Shown: positions 34,781 through 46,204 of the stretch, one piece after another
Numbering within the stretch: position 1 is the stretch's first letter
How the letters are laid out: every line of letters starts with the position of its first letter
Assembly: GCA_011033025.1 (NCBI GenBank)
Contig: WFMF01000245.1
Coordinates: 124,001-188,000 of the forward strand
Direction of reading: 5' to 3'
DNA from: Beroe forskalii
Taxonomy: Eukaryota > Ctenophora > Nuda > Beroida > Beroidae
Length of the DNA: 64,000 nucleotides
Made by a program: the position numbers and the translations under genes
Notes under the pieces: generated by a model
Told to the model about the DNA's origin: nothing
Databases searched by the model: none
The model's input: only the letters and a program-made list of their open reading frames with translations

Positions 34781-35275
34781 ACGGTACCTTATTAACAATG
34801 GTACCTTATTAACAACGGTACCTTGCTAAAAACGGTACCACGTAAACAACGGTACCTTATTAACAACGGTACCACGTAAACAACAGTACCACGTTAACAT
34901 CGGTACCTTATTAACAACGGTACCACGTTAACATCGGTACCTTATTTACATCGGTACCTTATTAACATCGGCACCTTATTAACATCGGTAACTTATTAAC
35001 ATCGGTACCTTATTTACATCGGTACCTTATTAACAACGGGACCTTATTAACAACGGCACCTTATTAACAACGGCACCTTATTAACAACGGTACCAGGTTA
35101 ACAACAGTACCACGTTATTAATAACAACGGTACCTTATTAACAACGGTACCTCATTAACAACGGTACTTTATTAACAACGGCACCTTATTAACAACGGTA
35201 CCTTATTAACAACGGTACCTTATTAACAACGGTACCTTATTAACAACGGTTCCTTATTAACAACACATTGAGGAA
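34780..35275. repeat. 17-bp minisatellite, block A copy
   Basis: Units of AACAACGGTACCTTATT with variants TTAACATCGGTACC and CACGTAAACAACGG. It is followed by the shared segment beginning AAGACAACTTGAACACC. Confidence 0.85.
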
Positions 35276-35794
35276 GACAACTTGAACACCAATAAAACGA
35301 ATCAAACTAATGGCGAGAGGGGCAGCACACGTCCTTATATATGATGGCTGACACCACTCCGTCATCTATGACGAACAGCGACGTATGCACATTCCACATA
35401 CCAACGCAATGACGTTGACACCACTCGTAACCTAATCAAGCATGGCGAACAACGTGCACATACCGTTGACACCACTCATTTTTCAATCACTTTCCACACT
35501 TCTTTCCCCAATCACCCGCGACTATCCTATCACTACGTGGTACAGTCCAACCAAATTTCGCTTTGAGTTTCGCGCGGAGAGCGCGCGCGCGCCGGTGGTC
35601 CGGCGCGCGCGCGGCCGGCTTCATAAAGATAAGTTGTGGGCGATTTGCTACTTTTCACCCTTTCATGTATATGCGCCCTCCAACAACACAACTTTTTCTG
35701 TGTGACCGATTGTTGTTGGTTATTCGGGACATCCAAGAATCAGACTACTGACTTGAAAGGCACCACCCTACGAATTCCAGCTATTCAACTCGGT

Positions 35795-38385
35795 GGAAAG
35801 TCAACTGAAACTCATTTCTCATAGCATCACTAGGGCCCGTAAATTCGCACTTTGCGTTCGTCGCCAATTTCATAATTTTCGGCAAATACCCAACCTCAAC
35901 TCTTTACTTATGGGGTCACATACTTTTACGTTTTCCACAACGACTTGGGCGTCCTCGCGAGAATTGCAGTAAGTTCTGGTGTGAAGTAGCTGACTTGTGA
36001 GTTAGAGGTATATCAGATCGAAAGTATTAACCATATTTTGCTTCTTAGGCAACTGCTCCATGGTCCCGAGTGGTAGAAGCTTGACTTTCAACTTGGAATG
36101 AGGCTTGTTTAGTTCTAAAACCGGCACTTTGGATTTTCGATTAGTTTTAGGATCTTCAATTTTCAGATCCTTCACACCATCTTCAATCTTCTCATCATCG
36201 TCGTCCTCTTCTTCTTCTTCAATGACTTCTTCAAGGGTTGCGGGTTGTTCCTTTGGGGCTGCTAGCGTGAACCGGTCGGGTTTCGGAGGTTTATCGTAGG
36301 TCCTTCCAGTGTTGATTTGGTGAATGAGACATCACGTTAAACTCATACCTTACCTCGCTCATGTCCGCACGTTTAGTCTGTTTCGTGCCGCAAGAAACGG
36401 AGATTTCAAGGCAAGGGTTACAGGAAAATGTTATGGAAGGTACCCTCAGTTTTTTTTGCTTTTTTATCAAAAAGAAACTTACTCAATTCATGTTTCTTAA
36501 CTTCCCACAATTTTGATCCTAGAAATCTCTTAATTCTATAAGTGCGATCAAATTTAAGTGTCTGCCCATTGCATATATAGCCTGAAATATGTTGCGATTA
36601 AGTTGTGTCAAAGACCAAATTGGTACGCAGTGGGCCAGTGGACGTAGTGGTGCCAAAGACACGAATTGGTATCTATGAAGTCTGAGGTAGTGTTGTGAAA
36701 GGAAGTGATATCCCATGAATATGGGCTCTATCTCATCTCATTTAGCTCTTCAGTATTCCCATTGCATTTTTAAGCGTACTATTATTCAACAATAACTCAA
36801 TAACAACATTGGTATATAATAATTTAAATTTCAGAAAACTATGTTTTTCTATCCTTAATGTCATAGTGCTATGGTTCCTACCTCGTACATCTCCTTGAGA
36901 GTTGAGTAGATCCCGTGAGCCAAGTAAGAACACGATGTCCCCCAGTATCCCGAGGCCAGTCTCTTCGAGCCTCCGATCATCTTCACAATGCCACTACAGG
37001 GCGTTCTGTTAGGTGTGTCGTACACCATCGCGAACTTCAAAACTAACTCCTGGGAGGTAAGAAGTGTCACGTACACAAAAACTAACTTCTGGGGGTAAGA
37101 AGTGTCACGTACTTCAAAACTAACTCCTGAGAGGTAAGAAGTGTCACGTACTTCAAAACTAACTCCTGGGGGGGGGTAAGAAGTGTCACGTACTTCGAAA
37201 CTAACTCCTGGGGGGTAAGAAGTGTCACGTACTTCAAAACTAACTCCTGGGGGGGTAAGAAGTGTCACGTTCTTCAGAACTAACTCCTGGGGAAAAGAAG
37301 TGTCACGTACTTAAAAACTAACTCCTGGATAAGAAGTGTCACGAACTTCAGAACTAACTCCTGAGGTAAGAAGTGTCACGTACTAAAAACTAACTTCTGG
37401 GGGTAAGAAGTGTCTACGTACTTCAAAACCTTCTGGGGCAAAGTGTCACGTACTTCAAAACTATCTCCTGGGGTAAGAAGTGTCACGTACTTTAAAACTA
37501 AGTTCTGGGAGGTAAGAAGTGTCACGTACTTCAAAGCTAACTCCTGGGAGGTAAGAAGTCACGTACTTCAAAACTAACTCCTGGGCAGTGAGAAGTGTCA
37601 CGTACTTTAAAACTAACTTCTAGGGGGGTAAGAAGTGTCGTACTTCAAAGCTAACTTCTGGGGCAAAGAAGTGTCACGTACTTCAAACTAACTTCTGGAG
37701 GTAAAATGGCACGTGCCAAAAGCTAACTCCTGGCCGTAAGAAGTGTCACGTACTTTAAAAACAAACTCCTGGGAGTAAGAAATGCCTCGAATAGCTGAAT
37801 GTAAGATCACTGATCGAGTAGCTTAATCAACACTTCAAAACTATGGAGTTAATCATTTTTATCGATGGTTTGAGTTTCGTTTAAATTTGGAGTTTATACT
37901 TAACATTAGCAATTCCAGTAACCCCATTCTGGGGAAAGTGGATGGAAAGAGTCACAAGAACAAGTCACACACAAAGCATAACACAGAGATATGGACTGAT
38001 CAAATCACAGCACTTCTGTACTGTGGTTTGTAGATTACAATAACACAGAGATGTGGACGAATCAAATCACAGCACTTCTGTACTGTGGTTTGTAGATTAC
38101 AATAACACAGATATGGAAGGATCAAATCAGAGCACTTCTGTACTGCGGTTATTAGATTAAAATACACTATGGGACTACACCCCCTCCCCCCATTAGGCGA
38201 GGCTGCCCCCCTAGAAAAAAATTTAGGGGCCTTTGCTCCTAGCTCGAAAAGGTGTGAAATGGTAAATACACACACGCTTCTCCTCACCAGTTTGTCTCCA
38301 TGTGGCGTACTCGTTGAAGTCGAGTAAGCTGGCTCTCTCCTTCAGTTTTCATACTGAAGTCCCTCGTACACGTTCCTTCCAACAT
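35795..38385 (-). pseudogene. DNAAF3: DNAAF3 3' part, first copy in block A (A1), broken
   Basis: Exon 7-like (about 35800-36385), exon 6-like (36890-37035) and the inner part of exon 5 (about 38290-38385) are recognisable on the minus strand by similarity to the intact gene. Exons 1-4 are absent. Compared with the second copy (A2) and the intact gene it has many one- and two-base indels in coding sequence: the exon 7 acceptor is lost, and exon 6 lacks two bases beside the DTPNRT motif. It runs into the hybrid sequence at 38390. The indel pattern, mixed with nearly perfect non-coding identity to A2, suggests poor consensus quality as much as true decay. Confidence 0.8.
37036..37790. repeat. 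39-bp splice-acceptor array, A1 copy
   Basis: About 19 units built from GTAAGAAGTGTCACGTACTT plus CAAAACTAACTCCTGGGG. The order of variants matches the array at 40637-41375 almost unit for unit, with more indels. Confidence 0.85.
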
Positions 38386-38389
38386 CGTA

Positions 38390-38870
38390 CCTTTTCCCTA
38401 GGTAGCTCCTAACAACGGTACATTATTGCTTCAGGTACCTCCTGGACAACGGTACCACGGCTCCATCCTCCCACGTTAACATCGGTACCCCTGACAACGG
38501 TACCACGTTCCATCGAGAACCTTATTTCCATCGAGTGGCTCCTGACTTAACATCGGCACAACCACTAACATCGAGTAACTGGCTAACATCGGTACCTTAA
38601 ATCAGGAGTACCTTCGCTCCATCTGACCTTATTAACAACGGCTCCTTATTAACAACGGCTTTGGGAATCCCACAGTACCAGGTTAACAACAGTACCCCGT
38701 TATTAATAACTCGGGTACCTTACAACAACTCCATCTCATTAACAACAGTACTTTATTAACAACGGCACTCTTAATCAACGGTACCTCCATTAACAACGGA
38801 ACCTTATTAACTCCTAGGTACCTTATTAACAACGGTCCCTTATTAACAACTCCATTGAGAAGACAACTTG
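38390..38870. other. Hybrid of two unrelated minisatellites (probable assembly seam)
   Basis: Words of the 64-bp array (GGTAGCTCCT, CGCTCCATCTGA, GGGAATCCCACAG) alternate within single units with words of the 17-bp array (AACAACGGTACC, TTAACATCGG). Following only the 17-bp words reproduces the unit order of 34.9-35.3 kb. No simple recombination interleaves two arrays this way. A consensus of misaligned reads would. Confidence 0.75.
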
Positions 38871-40636
38871 AACACCAATAAAACTGAATCAGAACTAATG
38901 ACCAGACCTGCAGCACAGGTGCATTTATATATGATGGCTGACACCACTCCGTCATCTATGACGAACAGCGGCGTATGCACATTCCACATACCAACTCTAT
39001 GACGTTGACACCACTCGTAACCTAATCAAGCATGACGAACAAGGTGCACATACCGTTGACACCACTCACTTTTCAATCACTTTCGCACTTCTTTCCCCAA
39101 TCACCCGCGACTATCTATCACTACGTGGTACAGTCCAACCAAATTTCGCTTTAACTTTCGCGCGGAGAGCGCACGCGCCGTGGTCCGGCGCGCGCGCAGC
39201 CAGCTCATAAAAAGATAAGTTGTGGGCGATTTGCTACTTTACCCTTTCATGTATTTGCGCCCTCCAACAACACAACTATTTCTGTGTGACCGATTGTTGT
39301 TGGTTATTCGAGACATCAAAAGCAGACCACTGACTTGAAAGACACCACCCGCTAATTCCAGCTATTCAACTCGGTGGAAAGTCAACTGAAACTCATTTCT
39401 CATAGCATCACTAGGGCCCGTAAATTCGCACTTGGCGTTCGTTGCCAATTCCTTAATTTTCGGCAAATACCCAGCCTCCAACTCTTTACTTATGGGAGTC
39501 ACATACTTAACGTTTTCCACAACGATTTGGGCGTCCTCCTTGAGAAGTGCTGTAAGTTCTGGTGTGAAGTAGCTGACTTGTGAGTTAGAGAGGTATATCA
39601 GGTCGAAAGTATTAACCATATTTTGCTTCTTAGGCAACTGCTCCATGGTCCCGAGTGGTAGAAGCTTGACTTTCAACTTGGAATGAGGCTTGTTTAGTTC
39701 TAAAACCGGCACTTTGGATTTTCGATTAGTTTTAGGATCTTCAATTTTCAGATCCTTCACACCATCTTCAATCTCTTCATCATCGTCCTCTTCTTCTTCT
39801 TCTTCAATGACTTCTTCAAGGGAGCACAGGTTGTTCCTTTGGGGCTGCTAGCGTGAACCGGTCGGGTTTCGGAGGTTTATCGTAGGTCCTTCCAGTGTTG
39901 ATTTGGTGAATGAGAGACATCACGTTAAACTCGCTTACCTCACTCGCCGTCCGTACGTTTAGTCTGTTTCGTACCTGAAAACGGAGATTTCAAGGCAAGG
40001 GTTACAGGAAAATGTTATGGAAGGTACCCTCAGTTTTTTTTGCTTTTTTATCAAAAAGAAACTTACTCAATTCATGTTTCTTAACTTCCCACAATTTTGA
40101 TCTAGAAATCTCTTAATTCTATAGTGCGATCAAATTTAAGTGTCTGCCCATTGCATATAGCCTGAAATATGTTGCGATTAAGTTGTGTCAAAGACCAAAT
40201 TGGTACGCAGTGGGCCAGTGGACGTAGTGGGTGCCAAAGACACAGGTGGTATCTATGAAGTCTGAGGTAGTGTTGTGAAAGGAAGTGATATCCCATGAAT
40301 ATGGGCTCTATCTCATCTCATTTAGCTCTTCAGTATTCCCATTGCATTTTAAGCGTACTATTATTCAACAATAACTCAATAACAACATTGGTATATAATA
40401 ATTTAAATTTCAGAAAACTATGTTTTTCTATCCTTAATGTCATAGTGCTATGGTTCCTACCTCGTACATCTCCTTGAGAGTTGAGTAGATCCCGTGAGCC
40501 AAGTAAGGAGAACACACGATGTCCCCCCAATACCCTCGAGCCAGTCTCTTCGCTCCTCCGATCATCTTCACAATGCCGCTACAGAGCGTTCTGTTAGGCG
40601 TATCGTACACACCATCGCGTACTTCGAAACTTACTC

Positions 40637-41375
40637 CTGGGAGGTAAGAAGTGTCACGTACACAAAAACTAACTTCTGGGGGTAAGAAGTGTCACGTACT
40701 TCAAAACTAACTCCTGTGAGGTAAGAAGTGTCACGTACTTCAAAACTAACTCCTGGGGGGTAAGTGTCACGTACTTCGAAACTTACTCCTGGGGGGTAAG
40801 AAGTGTCACGTACTTCAAAACTAACTCCTGGGGGTGAGAAGTGTCACGTTCTTCAGAACTAACTCCTGGGGAAAAGAAGTGTCACGTACTTAAAAACTAA
40901 CTCCTGGATAAGAAGTGTCACGAACTTCAGAACTAACTCCTGAGGTAAGAAGTGTCACGTACTTTAAAACTAACTTCTGGGGGGTAAGAAGTGTCACGTA
41001 CTTCAAAGCTAACTTCTGGGGCAAGAAGTGTCACGTACTTCAAAACTATCTCCTGGGGTAAGAAGTGTCACGTACTTTAAAACTAAGTTCTGGGAGGTAA
41101 GAAGTGTCACGTACTTCAAAGCTAACTCCTGGGAGGTAAGAAGTGTCACGTACTTCAAAACTAACTCCTGGGCGGTGAGAAGTGTCACGTACTTTAAAAC
41201 TAACTTCTGGGGGGTAAGAAGTGTCACGTACTTCAAAGCTAACTTCTGGGGCAAGAAGTGTCACGTACTTCAAACTAACTTCTGGAGGTAAGAAGTGGCA
41301 CGTACTTCAAAGCTAACTCCTGGCCGTAAGAAGTGTCACGTACTTTAAAACAAACTCCTGGGAGTAAGAAATGCC
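40637..41375. repeat. 39-bp splice-acceptor array, A2 copy
   Basis: About 19 units. The sense (minus) strand unit is GAGTTAGTTTTGAAGTACGT followed by GACACTTCTTACCCCCCAG. The CAG|GAGTTAGTTT of each unit copies the acceptor and first bases of exon 6. The unit length of 39 equals 13 codons and the exon frame continues through the array as repeated VSFEVRDTSYPPG. Confidence 0.92.
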
Positions 41376-41559
41376 TCGAATAGCTGAATGTAAGATCACT
41401 GATCGAGTAGCTTAATCAACACTTCAAAACTATGGAGTTAATCATTTTTATCGATGGTTTGAGTTTCGTTTAAATTTGGAGTTTATACTTAACATTAGCA
41501 ATTCAGTAACCCCATTCTGGGGGAAAGTGGATGGAAAGAGTCACAGAACAAGTCACACA

Positions 41560-41750
41560 AGCATAACACAGAGATATGGACTGATCAAATCACAGCACTT
41601 CTGTACTGTGGTTTGTAGATTACAGTAACACAGAGATATGGACGAATCAAATCACAGCACTTCTGTACTGTGGTTTGTAGATTACAATAACACAGATATG
41701 GAAGGATCTAATCACAGCACTTCTGTACTGCGGTTTGTAGATTAAATACA
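41560..41750. repeat. 61-bp tandem repeat in intron 5, three copies
   Basis: The unit holds CAAATCACAGCACTTCTGTA and GTGGTTTGTAGATTACAATA, three times here and at about 37980-38165, but twice in the intact gene (about 52170-52270). Confidence 0.8.
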
Positions 41751-42032
41751 CTATGGGACTACACCCCCTCCCCCCATTAGGCGAGGCTGCCCCCCCCCCC
41801 TAGAAAAAATTTAGGGGGGCCTTTGCTCCCTAGCTCGAAAAGGTGTGAAATGGCATTAAATACACACACGCTTCTCCTCACCAGTTTGTCTCCATGTGGC
41901 GTACTCGTTGAAGTCGAGTAAGCTAGCTCTCTCCTTCAGCTTCATACTGAAGTCCATGTCGTACACGTTCCTCCCTGCATCGTACCGGTCTCCTAGGAAG
42001 CTCCTGACTCGGGAATCCCATAGTCGCTCCAT

Positions 42033-44400
42033 CTGAGAAGAGAAAGGTAAGCTCTCCCAGGTAGCTCCTGACTCGGGAATCCCACAGCCGCTCCATCTGA
42101 GAAGAGAAAGGTAAGCTCTCCGAGGTAGCTCCTGACTCGGGAATCCCACAGCCGCTCCATCTGAGAAGAGAAAGGTAAGCTCTCCTAGGTAGCTCCTGAC
42201 TCGGGAATCCCACAGCCGCTCCATCTGAGAAGAGAAAGGTAAGCTCTGACTCGGGAGGTAGCTCCTGACTCAGGAATCCCACAGTAGCTCCATCTGAGAA
42301 GAGAAAGGTAAGCTCTCCGAGGTAGCTCCTGACTCGGGGGAATCCCACAGCCGCTCCATCTGAGAAGAGAAAGGTAAGCTCTCCGAGGTAGCTCCTGACT
42401 CGGGAATCCCACAGTCGCTCCATCTGAGAAGAGAAAGGTAAGCTCTCCGAGGTAGCTCCTGACTCGGGAATCCCACAGTCGCTCCATCTGAGAAGAGAAA
42501 GGTAAGCTCTCCGAGGTAGCTCCTGACTCGGGAATCCCACAGCCGCTCCATCTGAGAAGAGAAAGGTAAGCTCTCCTAGGTAGCTCCTGACTCGGAAATC
42601 CCACAGCCTCTCCATCTGAGAAGAGAAAGGTAAGCTCTCCTAGGTAGCTCCTGACTCGGGAATCCCACAGTTGCTCCATCTGAGAAGAGAAAGGTAAGCT
42701 CTCCGAGGTAGCTCCTGACTCGGGAATCCCACAGCCGCTCCATCTGAGAAGAGAAAGGTAAGCTCTCCTAGGTAGCTCCTGACTCGGGAATCCCACAGCC
42801 GCTCCATCTGAGAAGAGAAAGGTAAGCTCTCCTAGGAAGCTCCTGACTCGGGAATCCCATAGTCGCTCCATCTGAGAAGAGAAAGGTAAGCTCTCCGAGG
42901 TAGCTCCTGACTCGGGAATCCCACAGTCGCTCCATCTGAGAAGAGAAAGGTTAGCTCTCCGAGGTAGCTCCTGACTCGGGAAACCCACAGTCGCTCTATC
43001 TGAGAAGAAAAAGGTAAGTTCTCCGAGGTAGCTCCTGACTCGGGAATCCCACAGCCACTCCATCTGAGAAGAGAAAGGTAAGCTCTCCAGGAGGTAGCCC
43101 CATCTGAGAAGAGAAAGGACTCAGGGAACCCGGGAGCCACTCCATCTGAGAAGAGAGAAAGGTAAGCTCTCCGAGGTAGCTCCCTGACTCGGGAATCCCA
43201 CAGCCGCTCCATCTGAGAAGAGAAAGGTAAGAGTAAGCTCTCCAGGTAGCTCCTGACTCAGGAATCCCACAGCCGCTCCATCTGAGAAGAGAAAGGTAAG
43301 CTCTCCGAGGTAGCTCCTGACTCGGGAATCCCACAGCCGCTCCATCTGAGAAGAGAAAGGTAAGCTCTCCCTGAGGTAGCTCCTGACTCTAGGGTGGCTC
43401 TGACTCGGGGAATCCCACAGCCGCTCCATCTGAGAAGAGAAAGGTAAGCTCTCCTAGGTAGCTCCTGACTCAGTAACCCCACAGTCGCTCCATCTGAGAA
43501 GAGAAAGGTAAGCTCTCCTAGGTAGCTCCTGACTCGGGAATCCCACAGCCACTCCATCTGAGAAGAGAAAGGTAGCTCTCGAAGCTCTCCGAGGTAGCTC
43601 CTGACTCTGAGGAATCCCACAGCCGCTCCATCTGAGAAGAGAAAGGTAAGCTCCGAGGTAGCTCCTGACTCGGGAATCCCACAGTCGCTCCATCTGAGAA
43701 GAGAAAGGTAAGCTCTCCGAGGTAGCTCCTGACTCGGGAATCCCACAGCCGCTCCATCTGAGAAGAGAAAGGTAAGCTCTCCGAGGTAGCTCCTGACTCG
43801 GGAATCCCACAGCCGCTCCATCTGAGAAGAGAAAGGTAAGCTCTCCGAGGTAGCTCCTGACTGAGAAGGAATCCCACAATCCGTCCATCTGAGAAGAGAA
43901 AGGTAAGCTCTCCGAGGTAGCTCCTGACTCGGGAATCCCACAGCCGCTCCATCTGAGAAGAGAAAGGTAAGCTCTCTAGGTAGCTCCTGACCTGGGAATC
44001 CCACAGTCGCTCCATCTGAAGAGAAAGGTAAGCTCTCCTAGGTAGCTCCTGACTCGGGAATCCCACAGCTCCGCTCCATCTGAGAAGAGAAAGGTAAGCT
44101 CTCCGAGGTAGCTCCCTGACTCCGGGAATCCCACAGCCGCTCCATCTGAGAAGAGAAGGTAAGCTCTCCGAGGTAGCTCCTGACTCGGGAATCCCACAGC
44201 CGCTCCATCTGAGGAAGAGAAAGGTAAGCTCTCCAGGGTAGCTCTGACTCAGGGGATCTGGGAAGAAGGTAAGCTCTCCTAGGTGGCTCTCCATCTGGGC
44301 TCCAAGAAGGTAAGCTCTCCTGGGTAGCTCCTGACTCAGGAATCCCACAGCCACTCCATCTGAGAAGAGAAAGGAAAAACTCCAGGGCTCCCTGACTCCC
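42033..44400. repeat. Expanded 64-bp splice-acceptor array, block A (about 36 units)
   Basis: The plus-strand unit is GGGAATCCCACAGCCGCTCC, then ATCTGAGAAGAGAAAGGTAA, GCTCTCCTAGGTAGCTCCTG and ACTC. On the sense strand each unit is about 20 bp of intron end (CTTACCTTTCTCTTCTCAG) plus the first 44 bp of exon 5. Units near 42033 are regular; from about 43080 to 44400 they become irregular, with inserted and lost bases, up to the junction with block B. Confidence 0.93.
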
Positions 44401-45065
44401 GGGAAAAACCTCGAGAGTTCTTGCAGATCCTCTTCACGATTCTCCATGCCTTCACTGACACTGCTTCCAGAAAATGCATAATCAAGTAATTGAAAATAAT
44501 TATTGTGAAAACTTATTATAAATGTGAAAATGTGTGTGTGATGAACGCGCTAGCTAGCTGTGGTACAATCATTTTTGTCCGGTGCACCGCTTCATAAAAT
44601 AGTTGAGATCTCAAATAAAACAAACTGATGTACTGGGACATATGAGTACGGTAATAGCACATTAATACCACGTGACCTAAGTCTCTCCTATCAGCAGCCC
44701 ACAACGCGCTATACAGAATTCTTGCGGAGTAAATCGTTGTGAACATATGGAAATGATGCGCGCGGCTCTTTATATTTTGTTAAATACGTATATCCCTGTT
44801 TGCGCGGCGCGCTTCCCATTTCCTAAGGCATACTCTGCACTTGCCCTAACCAGGACCCTGGTAACGCGCACGGAGTTTCGCGACGCCCCTGGTTAGGGGA
44901 AACTCTGCACTTCCCCTTGCCCTAACCAGCGCACGGAGTGCGCGGCAAGCCGCTAAACGTAACGCGTCGCTCGGAAGGGTTGTCAGGCGTTGCTTGCTCT
45001 AACCAGATCCCTAGTTTTACGCGCGCGCCGCGCCTTGCTCCCTCGCGAGACTCCTGGTTAGGGGA

Positions 45066-45107
45066 AAGGCGTTGCCTGACCCCCTCTCGCGAGGGGGTCA
45101 GGTAACG
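45066..45107. repeat. Near-perfect 42-bp palindrome
   Basis: GGCGTTGCCTGACCCCCT and AGGGGGTCAGGTAACGCC flank CTCGCG. It lies in a GC-rich cluster of small hairpins absent in this form from block A. Confidence 0.6.
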
Positions 45108-45134
45108 CCGCGCCTGACCATGACAACATTAGGT

Positions 45135-45375
45135 AAGTCTCCCATATAAACGGGAGCCTTCATTATCTATGACAATGACGTCACTCAGAAAAATATAATT
45201 AAGCGCACCTAGCGCTTTAAGGACTAGGGTTAGGGTCTGGATTAGGGTCAAGATTTGTTAGGGTCAGGGTTAGGATTAAGGTTAGGGTTTTGGTTAGGGT
45301 TATGGTTAGGTTTAGGATACAGAAAAATTGACGTTTAGATCTGTGACGTCACTCAGAGCCGTTTATATGGGAGAG
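45135..45375. mobile_element. MITE-like element with CTCCCATATAAACGG ends and TTAGGG-like core
   Basis: The left end GTCTCCCATATAAACGG and right end CCGTTTATATGGGAGA are inverted, each with TGACGTCACTCAGA. The core at 45228-45310 is irregular TTAGGG/TTAGGGTC. A second copy or fragment of the family follows at about 45770-45910 (TATGTCTCCCAT, then CCCTAACC words). Confidence 0.65.
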
Positions 45376-45492
45376 ATACCCAACATTAGGCTGACGCCAG
45401 CCGATTCACGGCTCGCTGGCGCGGGCGTCATACATCGTACGACAACAAAATTCTGTTGTAGATTTGTGGTGAATAAGCAGACCCTCGATGAG

Positions 45493-45520
45493 AATCAGCG
45501 CCGCGCGCGCGGCGCTGATT
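45493..45520. repeat. Perfect 28-bp GC palindrome
   Basis: AATCAGCGCCGCGC and its complement abut, and AGACCCTC / GAGGGTCT extend the stem outside with mismatches. This is a small cruciform-forming insertion near the 9-bp-flanked MITE. Confidence 0.65.
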
Positions 45521-45542
45521 TTCGAGAGGGTCTGTCAACGTC

Positions 45543-45616
45543 TTGCTAAACATGAACACGTATATCCCTGTCTGCGTTGCGCGGCGCGCGTACGCACACC
45601 TATGCGGGCTTAGGAA
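45543..45616. mobile_element. 74-bp MITE with 9-bp target duplication, copy 2 (inverted)
   Basis: Same family as 27370-27478 but reversed, from TTGCTAAACATG to GCGGGCTTAGGAA, with GTCAACGTC on both sides (45534-45542 and 45617-45625). The central hairpin is shortened. Confidence 0.8.
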
Positions 45617-46204
45617 GTCAACGTCAGACAAATGCGGGCTTTCTTTTTTAGACGATGTCTGGCTTGTCAGCCGTCGCGTCGAACAACGAAGCTGTTGGGC
45701 AACGTCTTTCGAGACTCAATTTTCAAGCTTCCGGCCCAGGTAAGCGCTGTGCGCTTACGAATACTTTAGGTATGTCTCCCATGACCATATTGATATAAAC
45801 GGCTCTGAGTGACGTCACAGATCTAAACTTCAATTTTTCTGTATCCTAAACCTAACCATGGCCCTAACCTTAATCCTAGCCCTAACAAATCCTGACCCTA
45901 ATCCAGACCCTTTTAAGTAACCGTTAGAAGTAGAACCTGAAAATGAAGTGGGCAAAGTTGGATTCTGCCGAATACTGAACAAAAACAAAGCTAAACTCCA
46001 AAACTTTCGTTATAATTATAAATAAATCAACTAATAGTTTACATTTATAGCTTTCAATTCAATGATTGATATAAATAAAAATGTACAAAATCAAACTTTC
46101 AACTTGGTCTCAGGCATGAGCCTGTTCTGCAGGTGATGGTTGAGATGATGGACTGACTGAATCAGAATGCTGAAACTTAACGTACACTGACGCTCAATTT
46201 TGCA

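Larger units (their letters stand above)
39362..42032 (-). pseudogene. DNAAF3: DNAAF3 exons 7-5, second copy in block A (A2), 5'-truncated
   Basis: Exon 7 spans about 39362-39974, exon 6 40461-40636 and exon 5 41882-42032. Exons 5 and 6 are intact with proper borders and read RYDAGRNVYDMDFSMKLKER and VSFEVRDGVYDTPNRTL. Exon 7 keeps most of its frame (LDFNE-containing exon 5 joins it in the parent gene) but carries a one-base difference near the start of its acidic stretch. Exons 1-4, and with them the promoter and N-terminal domain, are missing. Upstream lies only the expanded 64-bp array and then block B. It could be transcribed only from some other start, so I call it a truncated gene copy. 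Confidence 0.85.
26602..44409 (+). repeat. Segmental duplication, block A
   Basis: From GAGAGTTCTTGCAGATCCTC onward, block A matches block B (44410-53277) in the same orientation and order. Shared parts are a GC-rich MITE cluster, an old foldback, a TA MITE, a Ser/Lys-rich exon, AGCCTCC repeats, a 17-bp array and DNAAF3 exons 7 to 5 with both intronic arrays. A differs by two TTAA insertions (30974-32278 and 32429-33903), longer arrays, a longer intron 6 and an internal second copy of the DNAAF3 part. It ends inside the 64-bp array. Confidence 0.85.

Noticed and set aside
35442-35751. Several overlapping 60-90-codon frames near 35.5 and 50.8 kb
   Set aside because: They lie in the dispersed segment following the 17-bp array, overlap on both strands and owe their length to a GC-rich CGCGCG stretch.
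42185-44447. Minus-strand open frames of 230-309 codons in the 42-44 kb region
   Set aside because: They are readings of the 64-bp splice-site array in its three stop-free frames, not independent genes.
45228-45310. A true telomere or chromosome-end remnant
   Set aside because: The TTAGGG-like words are irregular, about 80 bp long and bounded by inverted repeats with gene-bearing sequence on both sides.
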